A DNA stretch of 48,115 nucleotides, from positions 1 to 48,115 of the forward strand of contig JAATFW010000316.1 of the NCBI GenBank assembly GCA_015654985.1. The letters run 5' to 3'. Of the stretch, positions 8,195 to 16,127 are shown in pieces. The stretch's first letter is position 1. Each line of letters begins with the position of its first letter. The notes under the pieces are model-generated. The model was given only the letters and a program-made list of their open reading frames with translations, made no database searches and had not been told where the DNA came from. The DNA comes from Sphingobacteriales bacterium. GTDB taxonomy: Bacteria > Bacteroidota > Bacteroidia > Sphingobacteriales > Sphingobacteriaceae. Position numbers and translations under genes: made by a program.

Positions 8195-9223
8195 ATGACT
8201 GCTGCTGCTTTATTGAACGATCTGAAAGCCCGGAAGTTTAAACCGGTTTATCTTTTCCATGGCGAAGAACCCTATTATATAGATCTTTTCAGCGATTATA
8301 TTGAAGAGAAACTGCTCACTGATGCGGAAAAAGGTTTCAACCAAACAGTATTATACGGGCGGGATACCGATATGGTAACAGTGCTGAATGCTTCAAAACG
8401 CTATCCCATGATGAGTGAATTTCAGTTAGTACTGATAAAAGAAGCTCAGGAACTGAAGTGGGGTAAAGATACGGATGATAAAAAAGCGTTTGATCCTCTT
8501 CTTGCTTATCTTGAAAAGCCTCTGGCAAGTACTGTTCTTGTGTTTTGCTATAAACACGGAAAGTTCGATAAACGTAAGAAAACTTACAAAGCCATCGAAA
8601 AGAACGGTGTGATTTTTGAATCGGCAACTATTTACGACAGCAAAGTGCCGGCCTGGGTAGAGGATTTTGTCAGGGAGAAAGCTTACGGAATAAATCCCAG
8701 GGCTGCAGCCCTGATCGCAGAATATCTTGGTAACGATCTTTCTAAAATATCCAATGAGCTTGAAAAGCTGATGCTGAATGTTCCTAAAGGGAACGAAATT
8801 ACAGCCGAACATGTCCAGAATAATATCGGGATCAGCAAGGAATACAATGTTTTTGAATTACAGGATGCTCTTGCTAAACGCGATATCCTGAAGGCGAACC
8901 AGATTATCAATTATTTCGGATCAAACCCCAAAGCCAATCCGATTCAGATGGTATTGGGGGCATTGAATACCTGGTTTACCAAGATCCTTAAATATCATTA
9001 TGTAACGGACCGCAGTCCGCAGAACCTGGCCCGCGAGCTCGGGGTGAACCCTTATTTTGTAAAGGACTATGATCTGGCGGCTAAAAGCTTTAATTTATCA
9101 CGTACTTTTGATGCCATCAGCTATCTGAGAGATTATGATCTGAAAACCAAAGGAGTAGACTCAACAGGGAATACAGAGGACGGGGATCTGCTGAAAGAGC
9201 TGGTGTTTAAGCTTTTACATTAA
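8195..9223 (+). CDS. holA: DNA polymerase III subunit delta
   Basis: Clamp-loader delta subunit that opens the beta sliding clamp. The 342-residue length and N-terminal KPVYLFHGEEPYYIDLFSDYIEEKLL are typical, followed by a nucleotide-binding-fold-like domain lacking a functional P-loop. Helical segments such as LIAEYLGNDLSKISNELEKLML and the collar domain (NPIQMVLGALNTWFTKILKYHY) are clear. TATCTTAG at 8180-8187, close to TAnnTTTG, lies 7 nt before the ATG and may be its -10 element. The gene stands alone on this strand. Confidence 0.93.
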   Translation: MTAAALLNDLKARKFKPVYLFHGEEPYYIDLFSDYIEEKLLTDAEKGFNQTVLYGRDTDMVTVLNASKRYPMMSEFQLVLIKEAQELKWGKDTDDKKAFDPLLAYLEKPLASTVLVFCYKHGKFDKRKKTYKAIEKNGVIFESATIYDSKVPAWVEDFVREKAYGINPRAAALIAEYLGNDLSKISNELEKLMLNVPKGNEITAEHVQNNIGISKEYNVFELQDALAKRDILKANQIINYFGSNPKANPIQMVLGALNTWFTKILKYHYVTDRSPQNLARELGVNPYFVKDYDLAAKSFNLSRTFDAISYLRDYDLKTKGVDSTGNTEDGDLLKELVFKLLH

Positions 9224-9453
9224 ATACATCAAGCTGAAATAATCTTATCTATAAAACTGTTCTTTAAAGGAAGATGAGAGACTGGTAAACTGTATAAGCA
9301 CTCATGAACACCTTTAAAAACAGCTTCCGCCGCAGGATATATACAACTCTTTCAGGAGGTGGCATTACAGTCTTAATGTCTCTGGGCCGCAGTCGGTCTC
9401 CTGATTGTGATTGTCAGTGATTTTAATGACTGTTATGAAAAGGTTCCTGATGA

Positions 9454-10788
9454 TTACGGGAAAAACTTTAACCGTTCGCCCATTCTCTGTTCGTTGAAAC
9501 TGCCATTATTGTAAGCCAGATGACCTGATACAATAGTGTGGGTAACCGCTGAATTAAATGTATACCCTTCAAAGGGGCTCCAGCCGCATTTTGATAAAAT
9601 GTTTTCTTTTGATACCTGTAATTTCTTCTTAAGATCGATCAGTACAATGTCGGCCTTATATCCTTCCCGGATAAACCCCCTTTCTTTCAGTTTAAAACAG
9701 ATCGCCGGGTTATGTGCCATTTTCTCGGCAATCTTTTCAAGCGAGATCATTCCCTGATTGTAAAATTCGAGCATGGCAGAAAGTGAATGCTGTACCAGCG
9801 GCCCTCCCGAAGGTGACTTAAGGTAAGGCCTTGATTTTTCCTCTGCTGTATGAGGAGCATGGTCGGTTGCAATTACGTCAATCCTGCCGTCTAGCACTGC
9901 TTCAAAAATAGCCTGCCTGTCGCCGGCCGTTTTTACAGCGGGGTTCCATTTTATCAGGTTGCCTTTTTCGGCATAGTCCAGGTCGGAGAACCAGAGGTGG
10001 TGGATACAGGCTTCAGCGGTAATCTTTTTATCCTTCAGCGCAACAGTATTATCAAACAGGTGCGTTTCCCTGGCTGTAGAAATGTGAAGAATATGCAGAC
10101 GCGAGCCATGTTTCTTTGCAAGGCTAACAGCAAAGGACGACGATTTGTAACATGCTTCAGCACTTCGTATCAGCGGGTGCATCTTTGGAAGTATATGGTC
10201 TCCGTATTTTGCTTTAAAAACTTCCATGTTATGGCGGATCGTCTCTTCATCTTCGCAGTGGGTGGCAATAAGCATGGGCGTTGATGAAAAAATAGACTCC
10301 AGTGTTTTCTCATTATATACGAGCATATTACCTGTAGACGAACCCATGAAGATCTTTATGCCGCATACCTGGCGTGGATCAGTCTTCAGAACCTCCTCCA
10401 GGTTGTCGTTCGTGGCACCCATGAAGAAAGAGTAGTTAGCCAGCGATGTTCCGGACGCTATCTGGTATTTTTCTTCCAGCAGTTGCTGGGTGATGGTGTT
10501 TGGGATAGTATTGGGCATTTCCATATATGACGTGATCCCTCCTGCGACAGCCGCCCTGCTTTCGGTGAAAATATCAGCTTTATAGGTCAATCCCGGTTCG
10601 CGGAAATGGACCTGATCGTCGATGCAGCCCGGCATCAGGCAGAGCCCTTCGGCATTGATCTCCTGATCAGCTTTAACATTAATTTCGGGAGCTATTTTCC
10701 CGATAATCCCTTCTTTAATAAAAATATCGGAAGAAAAGATTTGACCTTCATTAACTATTGCTGCGGCTTTTATAAGGATGGATGACAT
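9454..10788 (-). CDS. pyrC: Dihydroorotase (Bacteroidota type)
   Basis: Metal-dependent amidohydrolase that interconverts carbamoyl-aspartate and dihydroorotate in pyrimidine synthesis. Family signs are PGCIDDQVHFREPGLT near residue 60, MEMPNTIPN, GIKIFMGSSTGNMLV with the likely carbamylated Lys, ATHCEDE, LHILHIST, ATDHAPH and the C-terminal GYKADIVLIDL. The usual Asp-x-His-x-His metal motif reads Asp-Asp-Gln-Val-His, i.e. the first His is replaced by Gln. I recall this variant from other Bacteroidota dihydroorotases, so it does not by itself mean loss of function. The start is ATG 10788; a GTG two codons upstream is possible. The preceding 230-bp gap (9224-9453) shows no feature. Confidence 0.9.
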   Translation of the reverse strand: MSSILIKAAAIVNEGQIFSSDIFIKEGIIGKIAPEINVKADQEINAEGLCLMPGCIDDQVHFREPGLTYKADIFTESRAAVAGGITSYMEMPNTIPNTITQQLLEEKYQIASGTSLANYSFFMGATNDNLEEVLKTDPRQVCGIKIFMGSSTGNMLVYNEKTLESIFSSTPMLIATHCEDEETIRHNMEVFKAKYGDHILPKMHPLIRSAEACYKSSSFAVSLAKKHGSRLHILHISTARETHLFDNTVALKDKKITAEACIHHLWFSDLDYAEKGNLIKWNPAVKTAGDRQAIFEAVLDGRIDVIATDHAPHTAEEKSRPYLKSPSGGPLVQHSLSAMLEFYNQGMISLEKIAEKMAHNPAICFKLKERGFIREGYKADIVLIDLKKKLQVSKENILSKCGWSPFEGYTFNSAVTHTIVSGHLAYNNGSFNEQRMGERLKFFP

Positions 10789-10934
10789 ATGCACTAATTA
10801 AAAATGATGGCTAAGTTAAGGATTTATCATCACTATGTCTTTTCTCCTGAAATCTGAACTCTTTTAGCCGCTGCCTTGTTATTTTCATAATAAGTAGTAA
10901 TATCTTACGGTTCACAACCATCACGACTTGTAAA

Positions 10935-11738
10935 ATGAAAATTGATTTAAGCAATAAAACAGCACTTGTAACCGGCGGAAGTAAGGGGATAGGGAAAGGC
11001 GCTGCACAGGCCCTTTCTGAAGCAGGAGCACAGGTATTTATTTGTGCACGCGACTTAACAGATCTGGAAGAAACCGTAGCAGAGATTTCAGAAAAAACGG
11101 GGAATTCTGTTAAAGCGGTGCAGGCTGATATCGTCAGGCAGGATGATGTTGACAGTATGATGGAAACTATAAAAGCACATTCCGGAGGGGTTGATATTCT
11201 TGTCAACAATGTGGGTGGAATAGGACAGGCTGCTCCTTTTGAAGATATCCCCGAAGATGACTACCTGCAACTGTATGATCTGAATGTGGTAACGATGATC
11301 CGGATGATCAAGGCTGTAGTGCCTGGAATGAAGGCCAGGTCGTGGGGCCGTATTATAAATATGTCATCTGAAAACGGCCTTCAGCCCTATCCTGATATGA
11401 TCCCTTATAATTTAACGAAGGCGGCCATCATTAATCTCAGTAAAGGTGTTTCCAAGCTTTACGGCAGATATAATATCCTGGTAAATACTGTTTCCCCTGC
11501 TTTTATTTATACCCCCCTGGTGGATGATATGCTGCGGGGGCAGGCAGAGAGCAAGGGAATTTCAAAGGAAGAGGCGCAGAAGCAATTTCTTGAACAGAAC
11601 AGGCCGGGTATAGAGCTGAAGCGTCCGGGTACTATCGAAGAAGTAGGTGCGGCGGTGGTGTTTCTGGCTTCCGGGCAAGCTTCGTTTATTACCGGTACCA
11701 ACCTCAGGGTTGACGGCGGTTCTGTTTCAACCATTTAA
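10935..11738 (+). CDS. SDR family oxidoreductase
   Basis: Classical short-chain dehydrogenase/reductase of 267 residues. The Rossmann motif TGGSKGIGKG (residues 13-22), DIVRQDD, NNVGG, and the catalytic Ser...Tyr-x3-Lys (INMSSENG; YNLTK) are all present. The C-terminal GTNLRVDGGS is the usual cofactor-site end. NAD(P) preference and substrate cannot be told from sequence. It is transcribed alone, followed by a partial copy of its own 3' end. Confidence 0.9.
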   Translation: MKIDLSNKTALVTGGSKGIGKGAAQALSEAGAQVFICARDLTDLEETVAEISEKTGNSVKAVQADIVRQDDVDSMMETIKAHSGGVDILVNNVGGIGQAAPFEDIPEDDYLQLYDLNVVTMIRMIKAVVPGMKARSWGRIINMSSENGLQPYPDMIPYNLTKAAIINLSKGVSKLYGRYNILVNTVSPAFIYTPLVDDMLRGQAESKGISKEEAQKQFLEQNRPGIELKRPGTIEEVGAAVVFLASGQASFITGTNLRVDGGSVSTI

Positions 11739-11812
11739 AAATCAGGGGTATATCAGCGCATTAGTAAGAATACCGGTCAACCGTGTTCTGTTTCATCCAT
11801 TTAAAACTCAGG
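11719..11812 (+). repeat. Duplicated 3' end of the SDR gene
   Basis: A 28-bp segment including the SDR stop codon (11719-11746) recurs at 11785-11812 with two mismatches, 66 bp downstream. Upstream of the second copy, TACCGGT and CAAC also recur in the same order as before the first, with the intervening bases missing. The second copy thus looks like a deleted duplicate of the gene's tail. Confidence 0.8.
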
Positions 11813-11836
11813 AGGCGGCTGTCTGCTAATAAACAC

Positions 11837-11844
11837 TATCTTTG
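11837..11844 (+). promoter_or_regulatory. -10 element for the DEAD-box helicase
   Basis: TATCTTTG ends 6 nt before the ATG at 11850, so the transcript would begin at or very near the start codon. Confidence 0.6.
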
Positions 11845-11849
11845 CATTT

Positions 11850-13253
11850 ATGCCCTCTTTCGAAGATTTTAAATTAAACAGGCAAATACTGAATGCTATC
11901 GCTGATGCCGGCTATACTCAACCAACGCCTATTCAGCAGAAAGCAATTGCTCCTGTTCTTTCGGGGCAGGACATCATGGGAATTGCACAAACAGGCACGG
12001 GTAAGACTGCTGCTTATGTGCTGCCGATACTTATGAAGCTGAAATATGCCCAGGGAGATGATATCCGCGCACTGATTCTGGCTCCAACACGTGAACTGGC
12101 CATGCAGATCGAAGAGAACATCCGTGCGTTTTCAAAATATACGGATCTGAGGACTGTTGTAATATATGGCGGACTTGGTCCGAAGACCCAGATTGCCCGG
12201 CTGGCGCAGGGGCAGGATATTCTTGTTGCTACTCCCGGTCGTTTTCTGGATCTTTACCTTGAAGGCCATATCCCGGTAAAATCACTACAATTCCTTGTTA
12301 TTGACGAAGCGGATAAAATGATGGATATGGGCTTTATTGGCTCCATACACCGTATTCTTGAGGTGGTTCCGCGTAAGCGTCAGAACCTGCTCTTTTCTGC
12401 TACGATGAGCGAACTGGTGCATAAAATAGCAGGAGATTTTTTGAAGTTTCCGGTTATAGTAGAGGCCGACCTTCAGGCGACTCCTGCACAGACCGTTCAG
12501 CAGGTATTGTATTATGTGCCTAATTTTAAGACTAAGCTAAACCTGTTGCAGCATCTTCTGAAAAGAAATGAGGACCTGAACAGGCTGATGATTTTTTGCA
12601 AGACTAAAACTGTTGCAGATAATATTTTCAGGTTCCTTGAGCGGAAATACGGTACTGACCAGGTAAAGGTGATCCACGCAAACAAGGGCCAGAATACCCG
12701 CATTAATTCGATGAATGCATTTAAGGAGGGTGATGTGAGGATCATGGTAGCCACGGATGTTGCTTCACGCGGGATTGATGTAAGTAATGTAAGTCATGTA
12801 ATTAATTTTGATGTTCCTATTATTATTGAGGATTACGTTCATAGAATAGGCCGTACGGGCAGGGCCTTTAATACGGGCGATGCTATTACATTCTGCAATC
12901 CGGCTGAGGAATATTATATCAGGAAAATAGAGAAGCTTATCCGGCAGAAAGTTCCTGTTGGGGATGTTCCGGAAGAAGTTTTTATCGAAGAAACGCCTTA
13001 TGAAGAAAGGCAGGCGATAGCAAGGGAAATTGACGCTCAGAAACGGAAGGACGACCCGGAGTTTAAGGGTGCCTTTCATGAAAAGAAAAATGCAAAATTT
13101 GTAAAGCCTGTAAAGAAGGGCACCGCTGATGCCGCAAAACAGGTAAAGGATAAAGCATTTAAGCTGGGCGGACGAAAAGGCTCGTCTACCTCGTATAGCA
13201 GAACAGCGGGAAGTGCTAAAACGGGGGTTCCAAGAGGCAGGAGGAAGGGATGA
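11850..13253 (+). CDS. DEAD-box RNA helicase (RhlE-like)
   Basis: ATP-dependent RNA helicase of 467 residues. Q motif (FEDFKLN...PTPIQQKAI), Walker A AQTGTGKT (46-53), PTRELA, TPGR, DEAD (about 151-154), SAT, and HRIGRTGRA are all intact. The C-terminal 90 residues are rich in Lys, Arg, Gly and Ser, a probable RNA-binding tail as in RhlE proteins. Likely roles are ribosome assembly or RNA turnover. Its stop overlaps the next gene's start (ATGA), implying translational coupling. Confidence 0.93.
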   Translation: MPSFEDFKLNRQILNAIADAGYTQPTPIQQKAIAPVLSGQDIMGIAQTGTGKTAAYVLPILMKLKYAQGDDIRALILAPTRELAMQIEENIRAFSKYTDLRTVVIYGGLGPKTQIARLAQGQDILVATPGRFLDLYLEGHIPVKSLQFLVIDEADKMMDMGFIGSIHRILEVVPRKRQNLLFSATMSELVHKIAGDFLKFPVIVEADLQATPAQTVQQVLYYVPNFKTKLNLLQHLLKRNEDLNRLMIFCKTKTVADNIFRFLERKYGTDQVKVIHANKGQNTRINSMNAFKEGDVRIMVATDVASRGIDVSNVSHVINFDVPIIIEDYVHRIGRTGRAFNTGDAITFCNPAEEYYIRKIEKLIRQKVPVGDVPEEVFIEETPYEERQAIAREIDAQKRKDDPEFKGAFHEKKNAKFVKPVKKGTADAAKQVKDKAFKLGGRKGSSTSYSRTAGSAKTGVPRGRRKG

Positions 13254-13504
13254 AGATAAGGCTTACTCCTTTGAATATTGCTTCTGCTGCTTTATTGGTA
13301 GCTTTAATTTATCCGTTGATCTATAACCCCGCACCGGTGGGAAAATCTGCGAATACTGTTCTGCTACTCTGCCTGGTGCTTTTGTGTGCTGTATCGGATA
13401 TCCTGTTCAGAGGATTCCTGCGCGATTTAAAACGTATTTGGATAATTGAGATTCTATTTATCATCTTTGCAGCAATATTATTGCTGATCATTCATCGTTT
13501 CTGA
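13250..13504 (+). CDS. Small membrane protein of unknown function
   Basis: An 84-residue protein with about three hydrophobic segments (residues 9-26, 36-52, 62-82) and little else. It overlaps the helicase stop by four bases (ATGA), strong evidence that it is translated with the helicase. I do not recognise a family. Confidence 0.7.
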   Translation: MKIRLTPLNIASAALLVALIYPLIYNPAPVGKSANTVLLLCLVLLCAVSDILFRGFLRDLKRIWIIEILFIIFAAILLLIIHRF

Positions 13505-13546
13505 ACAAAATGCCGGCATAACAAATATCTGTGTAATCAAAATAAA

Positions 13547-13882
13547 ATGAAGAAAGCTGAAATAAAACTGACTATAGAGCTTGACGATAATAACGTTCCT
13601 GAAAATATTACCTGGGAATCTACAGATTCGGATAATAAAGAACAACTGGCAACAAAGGCAATGATCCTATCCCTTTGGGACCATCATTATAAAAATTCTC
13701 TCAGAATAGACCTTTGGACCAAAGATATGCCGGTTGACGAGATGAAACGCTTTTTCTACGAAACTCTTCAAACCATGGGCGATAGTTTTCTGCGGGCTAC
13801 CGGCGAGAAAAATATTGTGGAAGATTTGAGAGATTATTGTGCACATTTTGCGGAAAAAATGGAGATTAAGGAGGGGAGTTGA
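13547..13882 (+). CDS. gldC: Gliding motility protein GldC
   Basis: A 111-residue protein matching GldC, a small soluble protein first found through Flavobacterium gliding mutants, of unknown biochemical role. The recognisable core is LRIDLWTKDMPVDEMKRFFYETL with RATGEKN and the C-terminal YCAHFAEKMEIKE. GldB usually sits beside GldC in Flavobacteria; here neither gldB nor other gld genes are in the window. GldC is widespread in non-gliding Bacteroidota, so its presence does not prove motility. Confidence 0.88.
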   Translation: MKKAEIKLTIELDDNNVPENITWESTDSDNKEQLATKAMILSLWDHHYKNSLRIDLWTKDMPVDEMKRFFYETLQTMGDSFLRATGEKNIVEDLRDYCAHFAEKMEIKEGS

Positions 13883-13886
13883 GGAT

Positions 13887-13947
13887 GATGAATTATGAAT
13901 TATGAGTGATGGGTGATGGGTGATGGGTGATGGTGATGGTGATGGGG
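13887..13947 (+). repeat. Heptad array decaying to hexads
   Basis: Units GATGAAT, TATGAAT, TATGAGT, GATGGGT (x3) in 7-nt register, then GATGGT (x2, 6 nt) and GATGGGG. It begins four bases after the gldC stop codon. Confidence 0.9.
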
Positions 13948-14010
13948 TTAGCCGGTGGGGGCGAAGGGTCGGAACTATTCGTTGTATCAGGTGTAAAGCC
14001 GCAAAAGAAT

Positions 14011-14028
14011 AATGATTAATTAATCATT
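14011..14028. promoter_or_regulatory. 18-bp perfect palindrome, possible operator
   Basis: AATGATTAATTAATCATT reads the same on both strands. It is flanked by TCAGGT / ACCTGA in inverted orientation and lies just upstream of TAACTTTG (14046-14053), a candidate -10 element for the membrane protein at 14171. It would sit near the -33 region, where a dimeric regulator could bind. No regulator is known. Confidence 0.4.
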
Positions 14029-14170
14029 GATACCTGAATATTCAATAACTTTGGGAGTTAGCAATTGAGAATTTTGAAACTGATAAATCATACACCCCCG
14101 GTTTATAATTGCAATAGTTCAATAATATTCCTGAACCTTCAATCTCAAAGCGCAAGTCATAATTAAATAA

Positions 14171-14587
14171 ATGAAATCAATAAATTATACAGGTCTTTTA
14201 GGTGCATTGCTCATTATTGGCGGAGGGCTTAGTCCCATGGTTCATTTGCCTGTAGTCGGAAACTGGAATTACTGGGATCTTCATTCGGGTCTGGCCGCTA
14301 TTGTCTATATTCTGGCCGCCCTTGGAATTATTGCAGCCCTTACGGGTAAGTCGGGCCTGTTGAAATTTACGGGCTGGGCTGAACTGCTGCTTATTCTGTT
14401 GACCCTTGTTGCCGTGCATTTTAAGGTTAATGATTCTTTTAGCTTTATCCCCTTTAAAAAGCTCGCCAGAGTAGCCGCCGGTATCGTGCATTATCGCTGG
14501 ACAGGCTGGATATTACTTATGCTTGGTTCGGTCGCTATGATTATTGCAGGAAAAAGGAAAAAAAGTGCTGCTGTAAACCTACAATAA
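14171..14587 (+). CDS. Four-helix membrane protein of unknown function
   Basis: A 138-residue protein with four hydrophobic segments (about residues 7-25, 39-58, 65-83 and 110-128) and a basic C terminus (GKRKKSA). The GGGLSPMVHLPVVGNWNYW segment after the first helix and a paired HYRWTGW before the last are notable. I do not recognise a named family. Its 3' end overlaps the convergent ogt gene by nine bases. Confidence 0.7.
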   Translation: MKSINYTGLLGALLIIGGGLSPMVHLPVVGNWNYWDLHSGLAAIVYILAALGIIAALTGKSGLLKFTGWAELLLILLTLVAVHFKVNDSFSFIPFKKLARVAAGIVHYRWTGWILLMLGSVAMIIAGKRKKSAAVNLQ

Positions 14588-15076
14588 AGACGCCTGCCCG
14601 ATCTGCATCATTTTTGATTCATGCTCTAGCAGCCATTTTTTTCGCCACAAGCCACCTGCATAGCCAACCAATTCACCTGAACTACCGATAACACGATGGC
14701 AGGGAATAACGATCATCAGATTATTTTTGCCATTGGCTGAAGCGATAGCGCGGATAGCCAGGGGATTTCCCATACGGCGTGAAAGAGCGGCATAACTAAT
14801 GGGAAAGCCAGCCGGGATCTTTAACAGTTCAGACCATACTGCCTGCTGGAAACTAGTGCCTTTCTGTGCAATAGGAAAATCAAAAGAGGATCGTTTTCCG
14901 GCAAAATATTCTTCGAGTTGCTTCGAAGCAAGTTCTGTAAGGGATGAGGAAGTTTCCTCTGCAGGTTGCTCCATGGTTAGAAGTTCCTCCCTGGTGCAGC
15001 TGATACAATAAACATTGTCTCCATCGGCTTTAATGGTAAGCTTTCCTATTGGGGTTTGAATAGAGGAGGAGAACAT
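14579..15076 (-). CDS. ogt: Methylated-DNA--protein-cysteine S-methyltransferase
   Basis: Suicidal repair protein that removes alkyl groups from O6-guanine. The active-site PCHRV (Cys126) with downstream GYAGGLWRKKWLLEHE is unmistakable, and the N-terminal ribonuclease-like domain is present (165 residues in all). There is no Ada domain, so it is an Ogt-type single enzyme. Convergent with the upstream membrane protein. Confidence 0.94.
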   Translation of the reverse strand: MFSSSIQTPIGKLTIKADGDNVYCISCTREELLTMEQPAEETSSSLTELASKQLEEYFAGKRSSFDFPIAQKGTSFQQAVWSELLKIPAGFPISYAALSRRMGNPLAIRAIASANGKNNLMIVIPCHRVIGSSGELVGYAGGLWRKKWLLEHESKMMQIGQASLL

Positions 15077-15089
15077 GAGACTGCGTATA

Positions 15090-15117
15090 AGTTGAAAGTT
15101 GTGAGTTGAAAGTTGTA
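15090..15117 (+). repeat. Heptad array (AGTTGAA / AGTTGTG)
   Basis: AGTTGAA, AGTTGTG, AGTTGAA, AGTTGTA in exact 7-nt register, 14 bp upstream of the ogt start. This is one of the few arrays next to a gene's 5' end. Confidence 0.88.
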
Positions 15118-15264
15118 TGTGTAAATTGCCTGAAATGCTTTGTTAAAGATAAAATGACTTATTCCATTTTATCTTTAACAATAGTATGAATTGCAGTTTA
15201 AAGGTACAAATTCTGACTGATATGAAGCGCTGTTTTCTCATACTTCATATCTGATGGTATATAC

Positions 15265-15272
15265 TATCTTTG
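15265..15272 (+). promoter_or_regulatory. -10 element for ccmB
   Basis: TATCTTTG ends 6 nt before the chosen ATG (15278). An upstream in-frame ATG at 15254 would lie ahead of the expected transcript start, so this element decides the start. Confidence 0.6.
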
Positions 15273-15277
15273 TAACA

Positions 15278-15937
15278 ATGGATTTAATAGGGCAGATCAA
15301 ACACCTTGTAAAGAAAGAGATCGTGCTGGAGTGGCGTTCGAAATACGCATTGAATGGCATCCTTCTGTATGTGGTTTCAACCATTTTTGTTTGCTATCTG
15401 TCGTTTAAACAGATCAGCCCTGTTACATGGAATGCGCTGTTCTGGATCATCATGCTGTTTGCATCTGTAAATGCCATAGCAAAAAGCTTCGCGCAGGAGA
15501 ACAAGGCGAGGCAATTATATTATTACAGTATTGCCGACGCCAGGGCTGTGATCCTTTCGAAGATCATCTATAATATTCTGTTACTGCTGCTTCTTTCCCT
15601 GATTGCACTGGCCTTTTATACGCTGGTTTTCAATAACCTCATTGGAGATCCTTTATTTTATCTTCTCTCAGTCCTGATCGGCAGTATCAGTTTTGCTTCG
15701 GTATTTACCATGATTTCCGGCATCGCTTCCAAGGCAGGCAACAGCGGCGCCCTGATGGCCATCCTCAGCTTTCCTGTTATTATTCCTCTGCTCATGTTGC
15801 TGATCAGGTTTTCGAAAAATGCAATGGATGGGCTCGACAGAAGCGTTAGTTTTGATGAAATAGGTGTGCTTGCTGCTATTAATATTATAGTGGTTACCGT
15901 ATCACTGCTGCTGTTCCCATTTCTGTGGAGGGACTAG
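15278..15937 (+). CDS. ccmB: Heme exporter protein CcmB
   Basis: Membrane subunit of the CcmABC complex of system I cytochrome c maturation. The 219-residue protein has six hydrophobic helices, and its N terminus LVKKEIVLEWRSKYALNGILLY and the segment AKSFAQENKARQLYYYSIADARAVILSK are CcmB hallmarks. No ccmA, ccmC or cytochrome c gene is adjacent; the next gene is an L,D-transpeptidase. The heme-related role is therefore assigned by family only. Confidence 0.9.
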   Translation: MDLIGQIKHLVKKEIVLEWRSKYALNGILLYVVSTIFVCYLSFKQISPVTWNALFWIIMLFASVNAIAKSFAQENKARQLYYYSIADARAVILSKIIYNILLLLLLSLIALAFYTLVFNNLIGDPLFYLLSVLIGSISFASVFTMISGIASKAGNSGALMAILSFPVIIPLLMLLIRFSKNAMDGLDRSVSFDEIGVLAAINIIVVTVSLLLFPFLWRD

Positions 15938-15943
15938 GCTATA

Positions 15944-15985
15944 AGTTTAAAGTTTAAAGTTTAAAGTTTAAAGTTTAAAGTTTGT
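15944..15985 (+). repeat. Heptad array (AGTTTAA x5 + AGTTTGT)
   Basis: Five perfect AGTTTAA units and one variant, beginning six bases after the ccmB stop codon. Confidence 0.95.
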
Positions 15986-16127
15986 GGGGTGAGCTGACGC
16001 AGGGATAAGCGGTTTTGATGTTGAAGGCAAATGAATTATTCCGTTCTTTCATAATTGGCATGATCTTTTCTTTATAAGAAACATAAACACATACAAAAGT
16101 ATATTTATGGTTAATGATAACCCATCA

